Of a stretch of DNA of 64,000 nt, positions 50,386 to 58,336 are shown piece after piece; the stretch's first letter is position 1, and the number at the start of each line of letters is the position of its first letter. The notes beneath the pieces were generated by a model that made no database searches, was not told the origin of the DNA, and worked only from the letters and a program-made list of their open reading frames with translations. Position numbers and translations under genes: made by a program. This DNA is from Thermoguttaceae bacterium (GTDB lineage: Bacteria; Planctomycetota; Planctomycetia; Pirellulales; Thermoguttaceae): the NCBI GenBank assembly GCA_017434455.1, contig JAFRFG010000020.1, positions 62,001 to 126,000 on the forward strand. Direction: 5' to 3'.

Positions 50386-51327
50386 TTACTTCCACAGTTC
50401 TCCTGCCAGTCGCTCGACAAGTTTGACCCCCGCCTGGGCTTCGGCCGCCTGGCGCTCGGGATCGCCCCGGTTCTCGCGCTCAATGATCAGTGCCCCCCGG
50501 TAGCCACCGTCGTGGAGCGTCTTGAGGAACAGTTCGGCGTTCACATCCCCTTCCCCAAAAGGAACCTCCTTTCCCCATTCTTCCCCGCGTTTCTCGGCCC
50601 AGAGAGCGTCTTTGCAGTGGACGCTTTTGACGTACGGAAGAATCTCTTTTAAGGTCTCGATCGGTTCGCCGCACCCATAGAGAATCAGGTTGGCCGGGTC
50701 AAAATTAACGAAGAGATTGTCACGCTCGGTATCGCGGATAAAGCGAACCAGAACATCGCCCGGTTCCTGCCCCGTCTCGAGGTTGATCCGCTGCCCCTGC
50801 GCCTTCGCGTAATCGCACAGCTGGCGGGTCATATCGACGACGTCGGCATAGTCGGGATCATCGGCGTCGTGGGGAACGAAACCGATATGGAAACAGACCG
50901 TATCGAGCCCCAGCTTTTTGGCAAAGTCACAGACCGACTTAAATTGCTCCATACGCTGCGCGCGAGTGGATTTCGGCACCAAACCGACGGTCCGCTTCAC
51001 ATCGGGGATCGTCTTGTAACTTTCACCGGTGAACCCGCTTTGCATCGAGGTGATAACGATTCCCTTCTCGCGGCATTTGGCTAAGATCTCGTCGGCGACC
51101 TCCTGCGTGCGATTCTCCGGGAACGGTGCCTTGATCTGGATCGCCTGGATATCCATCGTCAGCGCCTTCTCCAGCGGGATCCCCGCCCCGTGTTCATCGT
51201 ATCGGGCAATCACCCCAACCACCACGCCATCATCGTCCGACGCCCGCGCGGTTATGGCGGGAGAAAGCCATGCGCTGACCAACAGCACGGCAAACAGACA
51301 AACGGGGGAATAAAAAGAGGGTCTCAT
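50386..51327 (-). CDS. exported xylose-isomerase-like TIM barrel protein
   Basis: Sugar phosphate isomerase/epimerase fold, 313 residues from the ATG at 51327 (AAGGAG 9 bases upstream). Signal peptide about 1-28 (FAVLLVSAWLSPAITARA). Strand motifs include VCFHIGFVPHD, INLETGQEPGD (metal-type Glu), FVNFDPANLILYG (Asp) and VKSVHCKDA (His), then PFGEGDVNAELF and a final IIERE. Not closely related to the duplicated pair at 38 kb. First gene of the long unit that runs to 39.7 kb; a TACAAT lies at 51351-51346 but is too close to the ribosome-binding site to be a sure promoter. Confidence 0.85.
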   Translation of the reverse strand: MRPSFYSPVCLFAVLLVSAWLSPAITARASDDDGVVVGVIARYDEHGAGIPLEKALTMDIQAIQIKAPFPENRTQEVADEILAKCREKGIVITSMQSGFTGESYKTIPDVKRTVGLVPKSTRAQRMEQFKSVCDFAKKLGLDTVCFHIGFVPHDADDPDYADVVDMTRQLCDYAKAQGQRINLETGQEPGDVLVRFIRDTERDNLFVNFDPANLILYGCGEPIETLKEILPYVKSVHCKDALWAEKRGEEWGKEVPFGEGDVNAELFLKTLHDGGYRGALIIERENRGDPERQAAEAQAGVKLVERLAGELWK

Positions 51328-51383
51328 CGCAGACGGTCTCCTTAGATTGTAGAGTATATCTTTCTTGCTTATTCCGGTGGGAT

Positions 51384-51409
51384 GGGACGTGACGGCACGA
51401 TCACGTCCC
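51384..51409. terminator. hairpin between the nitroreductase and TIM-barrel genes
   Basis: A perfect 9-base stem (GGGACGTGA 51384-51392 with TCACGTCCC 51401-51409) with an 8-base loop lies after the nitroreductase stop codon (51502). There is no T run, so it is a weak or factor-dependent terminator at best. Confidence 0.35.
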
Positions 51410-51501
51410 AAGGAGAGATTATATCCGCCGCGCTTTCGGCAGTCAAACAACGCATCCCCCCGTAAAACACCCTCGGAGCCCCTGGTCCTGAGGCGATTGA
51501 T

Positions 51502-52305
51502 CTACGGCTCCAGGTACCGCACGGCCGGCTCCGGACGGTAAGGAACCCGCAAGTACGTCTCGTCATCGGGAATGCCGAGCATCAGGGCAGCCCCAATCCG
51601 ATCGGCGGCCCCCAAAGACAGGGCGCTTCTCAAAATCGGATTGACACCGGCCGCCGAGATGAAATACCCCGCCCAGCAGGCCCCCAACCCAAGCAGCGGC
51701 GCGGCCAGATCGGCAATCTCCACGGCGATGCTCGAATCGAACGCGGTCCAGTTGGAGGTCTCGTCGGTGTGAGCGAAAATTAAACAGGGAGCGCCGCGAA
51801 GGACCCAGTCGTACCCCTGCTCCCACGCGTCGATAATCGGCTTGGCGTCGTCACGCGAGCGGATTCCATCGACGATGATCCCCGCCAGCCGGTGAGTGGA
51901 CTGGGGGTTATTGACGACCGTCCATTGAAGAGGAAGAAGGTTCTTGGCGGTCGGCGCCATGCGAAGCAGGTCAATGAGCCGATCGATCTTCTCTTGAGGA
52001 ATCGGCTGGCTCTTGAATTTTCGAATCGACCGGCGCTGAGCCACTAAGGCCGCGAACTGATCATAGGTCGGAAGGAGGGACAGATCTGCCTTTTGAAGCG
52101 ACGCGGCACCGCTCCCCGACGCGGTGATGGCGCCGCCGGGACAAGCCGCCACACAGTGACCGCAGGCGATGCACTTCTCGGCGTTCGGACCGATGGCCGG
52201 CACGCTTCCCTGGCCGCCGGGCTGGAAAATCCGCATAGGACAAATGTCGAGACATCGGCCGCAGCCCACGCATTGGGCGGGGTCGACATAAACTTTCTGG
52301 CTCAT
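51502..52305 (-). CDS. ferredoxin-nitroreductase fusion protein
   Basis: FMN-dependent oxidoreductase with its own electron inlet; 267 residues. The N-terminal 60 residues bind two 4Fe-4S clusters (CVGCGRCLDICP and CIACGHCVAACP); the rest is a nitroreductase fold starting LVAQRRSIRKFKSQPIP, with the RRSxRxF phosphate-binding motif. Such fusions are typical of anaerobes and reduce nitro compounds, quinones or enoates; the substrate is unknown. GAAAGGAG precedes the ATG. It lies 63 bases downstream of the recombinase gene. Confidence 0.9.
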   Translation of the reverse strand: MSQKVYVDPAQCVGCGRCLDICPMRIFQPGGQGSVPAIGPNAEKCIACGHCVAACPGGAITASGSGAASLQKADLSLLPTYDQFAALVAQRRSIRKFKSQPIPQEKIDRLIDLLRMAPTAKNLLPLQWTVVNNPQSTHRLAGIIVDGIRSRDDAKPIIDAWEQGYDWVLRGAPCLIFAHTDETSNWTAFDSSIAVEIADLAAPLLGLGACWAGYFISAAGVNPILRSALSLGAADRIGAALMLGIPDDETYLRVPYRPEPAVRYLEP

Positions 52306-52368
52306 GGGAATACTCCTTTCTTATTGCGTCTTCTGTTCGTTCGTTTTCGAGGGTTAGTGATCGTGCCG

Positions 52369-53358
52369 CTAACGTCTTCTTCGCCGGCGCGCCGAGCGCG
52401 GCGGGCCCGATTGCTGTTCCAGACGCTGCTCCAGCTGTTGGTGCGCCCGGTCATAGGCGCCGAGCAGCGTTGCCGTCGAGACATGGGTATAGATTTGGGT
52501 GGTCACCAAATTTTTATGGCCGAGAAGCTCTTGGATCGAGCGGATATCGGCGCCGGCGTCGAGCAGGTGAGTGGCGAAGCTGTGCCGAAGCGAGTGAGGG
52601 GTGGCTCGACCGGCAAGACCGGCCAAAAGAAGGTACTTATCAAGAGCGCGGGCGATACTGCGGACCGTTAGGCGCCCTCCGCTGGGATTGAGAAAAAGCG
52701 GCTCCAGAAGGGGATTATCCGCCGATTGGCGCCGCCGCCGGATAATATCGGGACGAAAGGTGAGCCAGTGCCGAATCGATCGCGCGGCGTAGGAACCGAG
52801 AAAACCAAATCGTTCCTTGCGCCCCTTGCCCATCACCCGAAGAAGGTTCTCGTCGAGCAAAAGATCCCCCATATTGAGCCCCGCCAACTCGCTGACACGA
52901 AGCCCCGCTGAGTAGATCGTCTCGAAGATCGCGCGGTCCCGCGCCCCCTGCCACTTGGTGGTGTCCGGCAAATTCAGAAGGGTTGTAATCTCATCGACGG
53001 TGAGAAACTTCGGCAACGACCGTCCCGCCTTCGGATTGCGCAGCGCCGCGGCGGGATTATCGGCCCGCCACCCCTGACGAATAGTGAACTTAAAGAAACT
53101 GCGCAAGGCCGATAGCCGCCGCGAAATCGTCGCCTTGGAGTAATTCGCGTCAACCATCGCCGAGAGGTAACCGCGCAGCTCGGCCGGGTCGATCTGACTC
53201 GGATCGGGGCAGTGCCCCAAATGCAGTTCGAGCGTATACTCCAGCCACCCCTGCATATCCTCCGAATAGCTTTTGAGGGTATAGTCCGAATAGTTCCTCT
53301 CGGACTGAAGGTAGCTGAGAAACTGCTCGATCGGCTCGCGCAGGGCAAGATCACTCAT
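52369..53358 (-). CDS. xerC: tyrosine recombinase of the XerC/XerD type
   Basis: Cuts and rejoins DNA at dif-like sites to resolve chromosome dimers, or acts as an integrase. 329 residues from the ATG at 53358 (GAAGGAG upstream). An N-terminal SAM-like core-binding domain (REPIEQFLSYLQSERNYSDYTLKSY) precedes the catalytic domain with Arg in SAGLRVSELAGL, Lys in GKGRKER, HSLRHSFATHLLDAG, LLGHKNLVTTQIYTHV (His and the nucleophile Tyr). It ends in an Arg-rich tail. Length and sequence look like a housekeeping Xer protein, but it directly abuts a prophage remnant, so an integrase origin cannot be ruled out. C versus D is not decided. Confidence 0.88.
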   Translation of the reverse strand: MSDLALREPIEQFLSYLQSERNYSDYTLKSYSEDMQGWLEYTLELHLGHCPDPSQIDPAELRGYLSAMVDANYSKATISRRLSALRSFFKFTIRQGWRADNPAAALRNPKAGRSLPKFLTVDEITTLLNLPDTTKWQGARDRAIFETIYSAGLRVSELAGLNMGDLLLDENLLRVMGKGRKERFGFLGSYAARSIRHWLTFRPDIIRRRRQSADNPLLEPLFLNPSGGRLTVRSIARALDKYLLLAGLAGRATPHSLRHSFATHLLDAGADIRSIQELLGHKNLVTTQIYTHVSTATLLGAYDRAHQQLEQRLEQQSGPPRSARRRRRR

Positions 53359-53533
53359 CGAGGCTCCTTCCTCTGATTCATAATAGGGCAACCATCCTTG
53401 ATAAACGGCAAAAGCCATCGCTCCAAGGAAAGGATCGATCCAACAACACCGGGGATTGATTTTACCTGTACCGTCATGAGAAAACAATAGTCACCCCCCG
53501 GCCGAGGGGGTCAAGTTTCTCGACGCCCGGGAT

Positions 53534-53869
53534 ATGATGAGCCGCCTGAGCGATATCTTCTTCGCGATCGACCGCGTGGCGATCCTGCTGGAGGACCAGC
53601 TCAAAGAGCGGTCGGTCACCGAGGCCGAGTTCGGCAGCCGGCTGCGGGGGGGCTCGGCGTTTGAGGCGCAGCGGGCCTTTATCGAGGAGTACGTCGATTT
53701 TTTCCCCGACCCGACGATTAGCAGCGTTCTTCACGAGTCGCTCGAAACAAGCAAGAAGGCGCAGACGCTGGTTCGTCGGGCAATGGAACAGATTCTGACC
53801 CAGCAGGAAGAGGAAGTCGAGACGATAGAGAAGAAACTCGCCGACTCGGCGAACACTTCCTCCACCTAG
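53534..53869 (+). CDS. phage tail-assembly-chaperone-like protein, 5' truncated
   Basis: 111 residues from the ATG at 53534, mostly helical and charged. The same frame reads sensibly further upstream (GVKFLDARDMMSRLSD) with no stop back to about 53483 and no ribosome-binding site before the ATG, so the true start was probably lost. Position directly ahead of a tape-measure gene, size and the overlapping -1 frame match the G/GT-type chaperone pair of siphophages; sequence similarity itself cannot be checked here. Function is inferred from context only. Confidence 0.5.
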   Translation: MMSRLSDIFFAIDRVAILLEDQLKERSVTEAEFGSRLRGGSAFEAQRAFIEEYVDFFPDPTISSVLHESLETSKKAQTLVRRAMEQILTQQEEEVETIEKKLADSANTSST

Positions 53870-54150
53870 CGGCCCTGGCGGGCGTCGGGGCGGACTATCT
53901 GCGGTTCAGCTGGCGGGATCTTCGGACCCTCGCCATCGAGACCGACAAGCAGCTATGGCTGAAGTTCGCCCGCGCCTCGTTCTTCGCCAACGCGAACATC
54001 CGGCCGATCGAGCCCACCGAGATGGTCCCCTATAACCTGAGAGTTCGGGTTTCCGCCGCGGAGGTTTTCCGGGTGCTTGACCGTGCAAGGCCCAGAGGGC
54101 CCGCCGGTCAAAGCCAACCAAGCAAAAAGGATTGCAGCAAGGAGGATTAA
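53722..54150 (+). pseudogene. -1 frame extension resembling a phage T-type tail chaperone
   Basis: After a TAG at 53719-53721 this frame stays open for 142 codons, overlapping the preceding gene by about 148 bases. The stretch beyond the upstream stop encodes coherent protein (LAALAGVGADYLRFSWRDL, then TDKQLWLKFARASFFANANIRP) up to about 54033; what follows is low-quality. No ATG start or ribosome-binding site fits, so it would need a -1 frameshift from the upstream gene. No canonical X-XXY-YYZ heptamer lies in the overlap. Confidence 0.45.
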
Positions 54151-54293
54151 CGCTCCCCAGACAAAACCGAAAACCTTCTCCGCGCGGGAGGGGCCACGGC
54201 CACCACCAACAGGAAGAAGAATATAGACTTGAGGAGCCGTTTCCTCTGAAGTGAAATTTGATTTCAAGAACCTCAATCCACCCATAAAACACA

Positions 54294-55340
54294 ATGTCCT
54301 CAAGTATTATTGTCTCTGGGATTCGTTACGAGATTACAGCCGACGGACGTGGTTTTCTTCGGGCCTCCAAGGAACTGGTCCAGATCGCCTACTCCTCAAC
54401 CAATAGTATAGAAAAAAACTACAATGAAGTCAACCAAATAATTGGCAGGTTTGGGGCCAAGTGTTACGACTCATTCAATAGCGTCGCCGACGCACTGGAA
54501 TCGGCGATGGGTATTGCGAGAAACGCACTCTCAGGGCTCGTCAATTCTTTCGCCGACTACGGAGATAAGATCGCCAAGATGAGTCAGCGGACCGGGATAG
54601 CCGCGCAGAGTCTGTCCGAGTTCGATTACATCGCCGGTCAGTGCGGAACGAGCCTCGACACGTTCGAGACAGCGATCAAGACGATGGAGAAGACGCTCGC
54701 CGGGGCGGCAAGCGGTGCGACCGATGCTCAGAATAAGCTCACGAATATCGGGGTCGCTCTGTATGACATCCAGTGGAAATCACCGGATCAGCAGTTTCGG
54801 ACGATTGCCGAGGCGATCGCCTCCCTTCCCGACCCGGCCCAGCGTGCCGCGGCGGCGCGCAACGTCGGGCAGATCCTGACCGTCTGCCGGGACGGGACCG
54901 TGCGGCTGGCCGGCTGCGATCCGGACCAGGCCCGGCTGGCGTGGATGAACAACGGCTTCCAGCTGGACGGCTGCGGGGCATCGACAAACGACTACGTCAC
55001 CCCCGCCCTGCTGATCGACGGGGTCGCCTCCGGCGGCATCGGCCGCTGCATCGTCCCGGGGCTGTGCGCGGGGTTCCTCACCTATACCGAGGCGACGATT
55101 CCGGAACTGTGCAAGTTCAACGCCGACGCAGGTGGCTTCGTCTCGGCCGGGTCGGACGAAGTCGGCGACTGGAAGATCATCGCGGCCAGTGACGGGGGGG
55201 ACGAACAACCCCAAGCGGGTGTTCGGGCAGCCGATCGAGCTTGGCGTCAACATGAGTCTTTCCACAGACAAAAAAAGCGCGGCACCGAAACATTCGGTGC
55301 CGCGCTCGGGGGTACAGAAAACTGTGTTGGGTTGTTTTAG
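54294..55340 (+). pseudogene. truncated phage tape-measure protein fused to unrelated phage sequence
   Basis: Residues about 1-190 are a tape-measure N-terminus: a helical region, then FADYGDKIAKMSQRTGIAAQSLSEFDYIAG, SGATDAQNKLTNIGVALYDIQWKSPDQQFRTIAEAI and DPAQRAAAA, the conserved block of such proteins. Around residue 191 (near 54865) the sequence switches to a Gly/Cys-rich segment (VGQILTVCRDGTV, CIVPGLCAGF) with no coiled coil, probably another phage structural gene joined by deletion. Tape-measure proteins normally run to many hundreds of residues. The last 40 codons read through host sequence and a terminator. Confidence 0.65.
55269..55306 (-). terminator. rho-independent terminator of the small conserved gene
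   Basis: A perfect 13-base stem (AGCGCGGCACCGA 55276-55288 with its complement 55294-55306) and 5-base loop is followed on the minus strand by seven T residues (55276-55270). It sits 31 bases beyond the stop codon at 55337. Confidence 0.85.
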
Positions 55341-55588
55341 TCCTCACGATGAACCGGATAGCCGGAGACATCCGCGGAGGCGCCTTTATAACCGAGATCC
55401 TCACGCTGAGACTGCCGACGGATCTTCTGACTGAGAACGGCGGCGTCGTACCACGAAAAACTCAGTTCGCGGTCAGAAGCGTAGCGACCCATCCGGCGAA
55501 CAACATCACCGCTGTTCTCGTCGCTGTACATAAAGACGTATCGTTCTTCTCCCTTAACCAGAGCCAGCACATTGATTTCCTGATCCAC
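55337..55588 (-). CDS. small conserved planctomycete-type protein of unknown function
   Basis: 83 residues from the GTG at 55588; an in-frame GTG at 55570 with AGGA 7 bases upstream is an equally good start (77 residues). The sequence NVLALVKGEERYVFMYSDEN...RRMGRYASDRELSFSWYDAAVLSQKIR is soluble, with a strand-loop-helix look, and resembles short proteins I recognise as common in planctomycete genomes without assigned function. It has its own strong terminator and a long upstream region, so it is a single-gene unit. Confidence 0.75.
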   Translation of the reverse strand: MDQEINVLALVKGEERYVFMYSDENSGDVVRRMGRYASDRELSFSWYDAAVLSQKIRRQSQREDLGYKGASADVSGYPVHRED

Positions 55589-56013
55589 GTTTCAACCACT
55601 TTCGTAACTACCCGGCCTTTGATGACTTACCGGCCGAAATAACGCCTACCTTCGCGCGAAGAGCGCCTCGCCTTAACTAATAACAATATCGGCTAAACAC
55701 CGGTCAAGATTTCGCTGTTTTTCTCTCATCCGAGCGAATCTCACACCTGCCGGATGCCATTGTTATCGGTCGTGACGCTTTGCTCTTCGCACCCCTTACA
55801 ATTATCAATATCGGCACAACCCGCCCCCTCCTTTAGGGAGTAAACAAGAAAAATAGACGGCAAGAAGTAATATAGGAACTCTTGACAACACACACAATAT
55901 AGGTAAGTCAAGAAGAAAAATAATCAGCGAACTCGTCGTTTTTGTCTCATCCATCAAGAACGCTTTAACCGATACAATCGACAAGTTTCGTGACCTGAAA
56001 GGGAACTGTCGTT
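55589..56013. other. gene-free intergenic region with divergent promoters
   Basis: 425 bases, more AT-rich than its surroundings, between the small conserved gene (-) and the porin gene (+). No open frame of substance is seen. It contains TTGACA at 55882-55887 without a good partner, and TACAAT at 55973-55978, 35 bases before the porin start, as a candidate -10. Promoters for both genes must lie here. Confidence 0.6.
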
Positions 56014-57462
56014 ATGCGTCCGAAAAAAACCACTTCCCCAATGATTTTCCCGGCACTGGTTATTGCGCTGTTTCTGGGCAGCGGCGCCGTATCCTCCGCT
56101 CAGTTCACCGACGGGCAGACCCCGCCGGTTCCCGATTCGCTGCTTGCCGCGGCCACGGACCACTCCGCCGCCGATGGAGAGGTTGCCGCTGGAGACAAAT
56201 CAAGCGAGGATGAACTGCGAACGGCCATCGACGACATCAAAAATCAATTATCCTCTTTGGAAGCTGACCTTAAAAAGAAGCAAGACAAGCATGACTCTTC
56301 TAAAAGGTTCAGCTACAAGGTCGGCGGGACCCTTATCATGGACGCGATGCAGCTGAGCCAATCAGATGCCAGCCGCGCTGTCTACGGCCAGATAGACAAC
56401 CGGACTCAAGTGCGCGACGCGCGAGTCTCCATCAAGGGAGAGGGATACAGTTTCCTCAGTTACGGGGTGACCTTCGGCATCAACAAAGAGGAGGTCAACT
56501 TTAAAGAGGTGATTGTAACGGCCAAGGATATGCCGCTCTTCGGCGATCTGACGGTCGGTCACTTTTGGATCGACTCCAATATGGGCTATACCCAAGCGAT
56601 CTATGATACCCCCGTCGCCGATTTTGACTGCAACACCAACACTTTCGGTGCCGGCCGAAAAATGGGGATCGGTTCGAACTACTACGCCGCTGACAAACAG
56701 GGACACCTGTTCATGGGGGTATTCACCGGCAAGGGACTCGACAGCAAAACCGCCTGTGCGGTAAGCGACTCATCGATTCTGTTCAACGTCCGCGGCACCG
56801 CGATCCCGATCTATCGCCGCTGCGGCGACGATTATCTCGATGAGGTACTCCACGTCGGAGCGGCGTACTACTGGACACGCCTCGATCCGGACGGCCAAAT
56901 GAATCTGCGTCTTCGGCCAACCGGCTGGAACTACTCAATGCCGTATCTTCTCGGGGGGAAAGTCACGCTGGATGACTATTCCGTCGCCGAGGCCGAAGTC
57001 GCCTGGCAGAAAGGGGGCTTCGCCGTCCAGGCCGAGGGATTTCTCGGCTGTTATGACGGGCTGGATAACGCCACGGGGGCTACCTTGGTAAGCCGTTTTA
57101 TGCTCACCCCCGGGGCGTTCCATGAATACGACAAAACCTATGGCTGTTTCGAAAAGGTGGTCGTCCCCGAGCAGCTCCGGTTCATCGATTTTGAGAACTG
57201 CAAATACTTCGAAGGGTATGGGGCCTTTGAGGCGGTCTGCCAGTACTCCCATACCGATCTGAACAATCTGGCGGACGCCGGCGGGGACCTGGTCTACGGG
57301 ACTTACGGTGAACTCATAGCCGGACTGAACTGGTTCTGGAACAGTCAAACCCGGTGGAGTTTTAACTGGATTCACGCCATGCCGAACACGGCCGGCGGTA
57401 CGACCGACAAGGAGGCGCGCGACAGCGATACCTTTGTTTCCCAGGTACGCATTAAGTTCTAG
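56014..57462 (+). CDS. OprP/OprO-type outer-membrane porin
   Basis: Beta-barrel channel of the outer membrane, perhaps for phosphate or other anions. 482 residues: signal peptide about 1-29, a periplasmic coiled coil (about 65-92, LRTAIDDIKNQLSSLEADLKKKQDK) that would trimerise, then a barrel of alternating strands rich in aromatic and Gly residues (FSYKVGGTLIMDAMQL, VRDARVSIKGEGYSFLSYGVTFG) ending in a terminal Phe (FVSQVRIKF), the usual outer-membrane insertion signal. The family is common in planctomycetes and Gram-negative bacteria. It suggests a Gram-negative envelope with an outer membrane. Confidence 0.85.
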   Translation: MRPKKTTSPMIFPALVIALFLGSGAVSSAQFTDGQTPPVPDSLLAAATDHSAADGEVAAGDKSSEDELRTAIDDIKNQLSSLEADLKKKQDKHDSSKRFSYKVGGTLIMDAMQLSQSDASRAVYGQIDNRTQVRDARVSIKGEGYSFLSYGVTFGINKEEVNFKEVIVTAKDMPLFGDLTVGHFWIDSNMGYTQAIYDTPVADFDCNTNTFGAGRKMGIGSNYYAADKQGHLFMGVFTGKGLDSKTACAVSDSSILFNVRGTAIPIYRRCGDDYLDEVLHVGAAYYWTRLDPDGQMNLRLRPTGWNYSMPYLLGGKVTLDDYSVAEAEVAWQKGGFAVQAEGFLGCYDGLDNATGATLVSRFMLTPGAFHEYDKTYGCFEKVVVPEQLRFIDFENCKYFEGYGAFEAVCQYSHTDLNNLADAGGDLVYGTYGELIAGLNWFWNSQTRWSFNWIHAMPNTAGGTTDKEARDSDTFVSQVRIKF

Positions 57463-57484
57463 ACGCCGGCCGGGGGACTAATGA

Positions 57485-58168
57485 CTATTCCCCGAGAACC
57501 GTCTCGACAATGGTCTGGGCCTGCTTTTCGATCGCCGGCCCGTGGAAGTGGAAGGTGTCGGACCAGAACTCGCCGCGGTCAAGCGGATCCATCACCGAGA
57601 ACAGATCGATGGTCGGCAGGCCCTCCTCATTGGCCACTTGGCAAACGATCTGGTTGAGGGCCTTGGACTTGGCTGTCAGCTCGGGGTCCTTCAACGGGGT
57701 CGACAGTGTCAGGTAGAGCTTCGCCTCCGGGCACTTGGCTCGAATAAACTTGACGATGCCGCGGTAGGCGGCTTCCCATTCCGCCGGGTCGGCGGAGAGA
57801 CTGTGCAGCCCGTTGTTGAACGAAATCACCGAGAATTTCTCCAACGACAGAACCATATCGAGGGAACGAAGGTACTCCGGCGAGGTGGCGCATTTGGACG
57901 AGGCCCAAAAAGTCATTGTCATCCTTCCGTCCAGAAGCGAGTGAACCCGCGACTGATAGCCGTTGCAGATCGAGTCGCCGATCAAAAGCAAACGGGGAGT
58001 GTCGGTATCGGGGGTATCGAAGGACATGTAATTGCTCCACTCGATCGATTCCGGTTTATGGGTACTGCTGGCCGGTTGGAACTGTTTGTAGAGGGGTTCC
58101 TCCCCAAAAGCCGGTAAAGCCGCCATCAGTAAAGTCACCGCCGCCATCAGACAGAATTGTCGTGTCAT
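57485..58168 (-). CDS. exported SGNH/GDSL hydrolase
   Basis: Probable esterase or deacetylase acting outside the cytoplasm. 227 residues, signal peptide 1-22. Block I with the nucleophile Ser is LLLIGDSICNG, block III Asn is FNNGLHSL, and the catalytic Asp/His pair is SDTFHFHG near the C-terminus; block II is less clear. Such enzymes often deacetylate glycans, which fits the carbohydrate genes in the window. It converges on the porin gene with 22 bases between stops and diverges from the CcsBA gene. Confidence 0.85.
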   Translation of the reverse strand: MTRQFCLMAAVTLLMAALPAFGEEPLYKQFQPASSTHKPESIEWSNYMSFDTPDTDTPRLLLIGDSICNGYQSRVHSLLDGRMTMTFWASSKCATSPEYLRSLDMVLSLEKFSVISFNNGLHSLSADPAEWEAAYRGIVKFIRAKCPEAKLYLTLSTPLKDPELTAKSKALNQIVCQVANEEGLPTIDLFSVMDPLDRGEFWSDTFHFHGPAIEKQAQTIVETVLGE

Positions 58169-58336
58169 CGTTCTTTTCCTCTTTTTTCCGCGTTGTTTCT
58201 CGAACCTTGAATGTCGGTGTGCTCTGGGTTATACTTTACCCGTGCCGGTTTTGCCGCTGCGCAAGCACCCCCGTCTATCTACAGGATGGACAAGGGTGAT
58301 TATAGCCATCTTCTAACTCGAAGAAAAGAAAGCACT

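Larger units (their letters stand above)
53490..55260 (+). mobile_element. decayed prophage fragment (tail module)
   Basis: Three + strand reading frames in phage order: a tail-chaperone-like frame open at its left edge, an overlapping frame shifted by -1, and the N-terminal part of a tape-measure protein joined to an unrelated segment. No terminase, capsid or integrase gene of its own is visible. Left limit is set where the coding signal starts after the recombinase promoter region, right limit before the terminator at 55269. No flanking direct repeat was recognised. Confidence 0.7.

Noticed and set aside
53698..53704. T-TTT-TTC heptamer in the chaperone-like gene as a frameshift site
   Set aside because: It is a textbook slippery sequence in the right frame, but the -1 frame meets a TAG at 53719-53721 almost at once, so it cannot produce the longer product.
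53953..54303. Minus-strand frame of 116 codons with one membrane-like segment inside the phage remnant
   Set aside because: No ribosome-binding site, and its C-terminal third is antisense to coherent phage coding sequence; most likely chance.
55882..55910. TTGACA as part of a strong promoter before the porin gene
   Set aside because: No acceptable -10 box occurs 16-18 bases downstream; only the separate TACAAT at 55973 is retained as a weak candidate.
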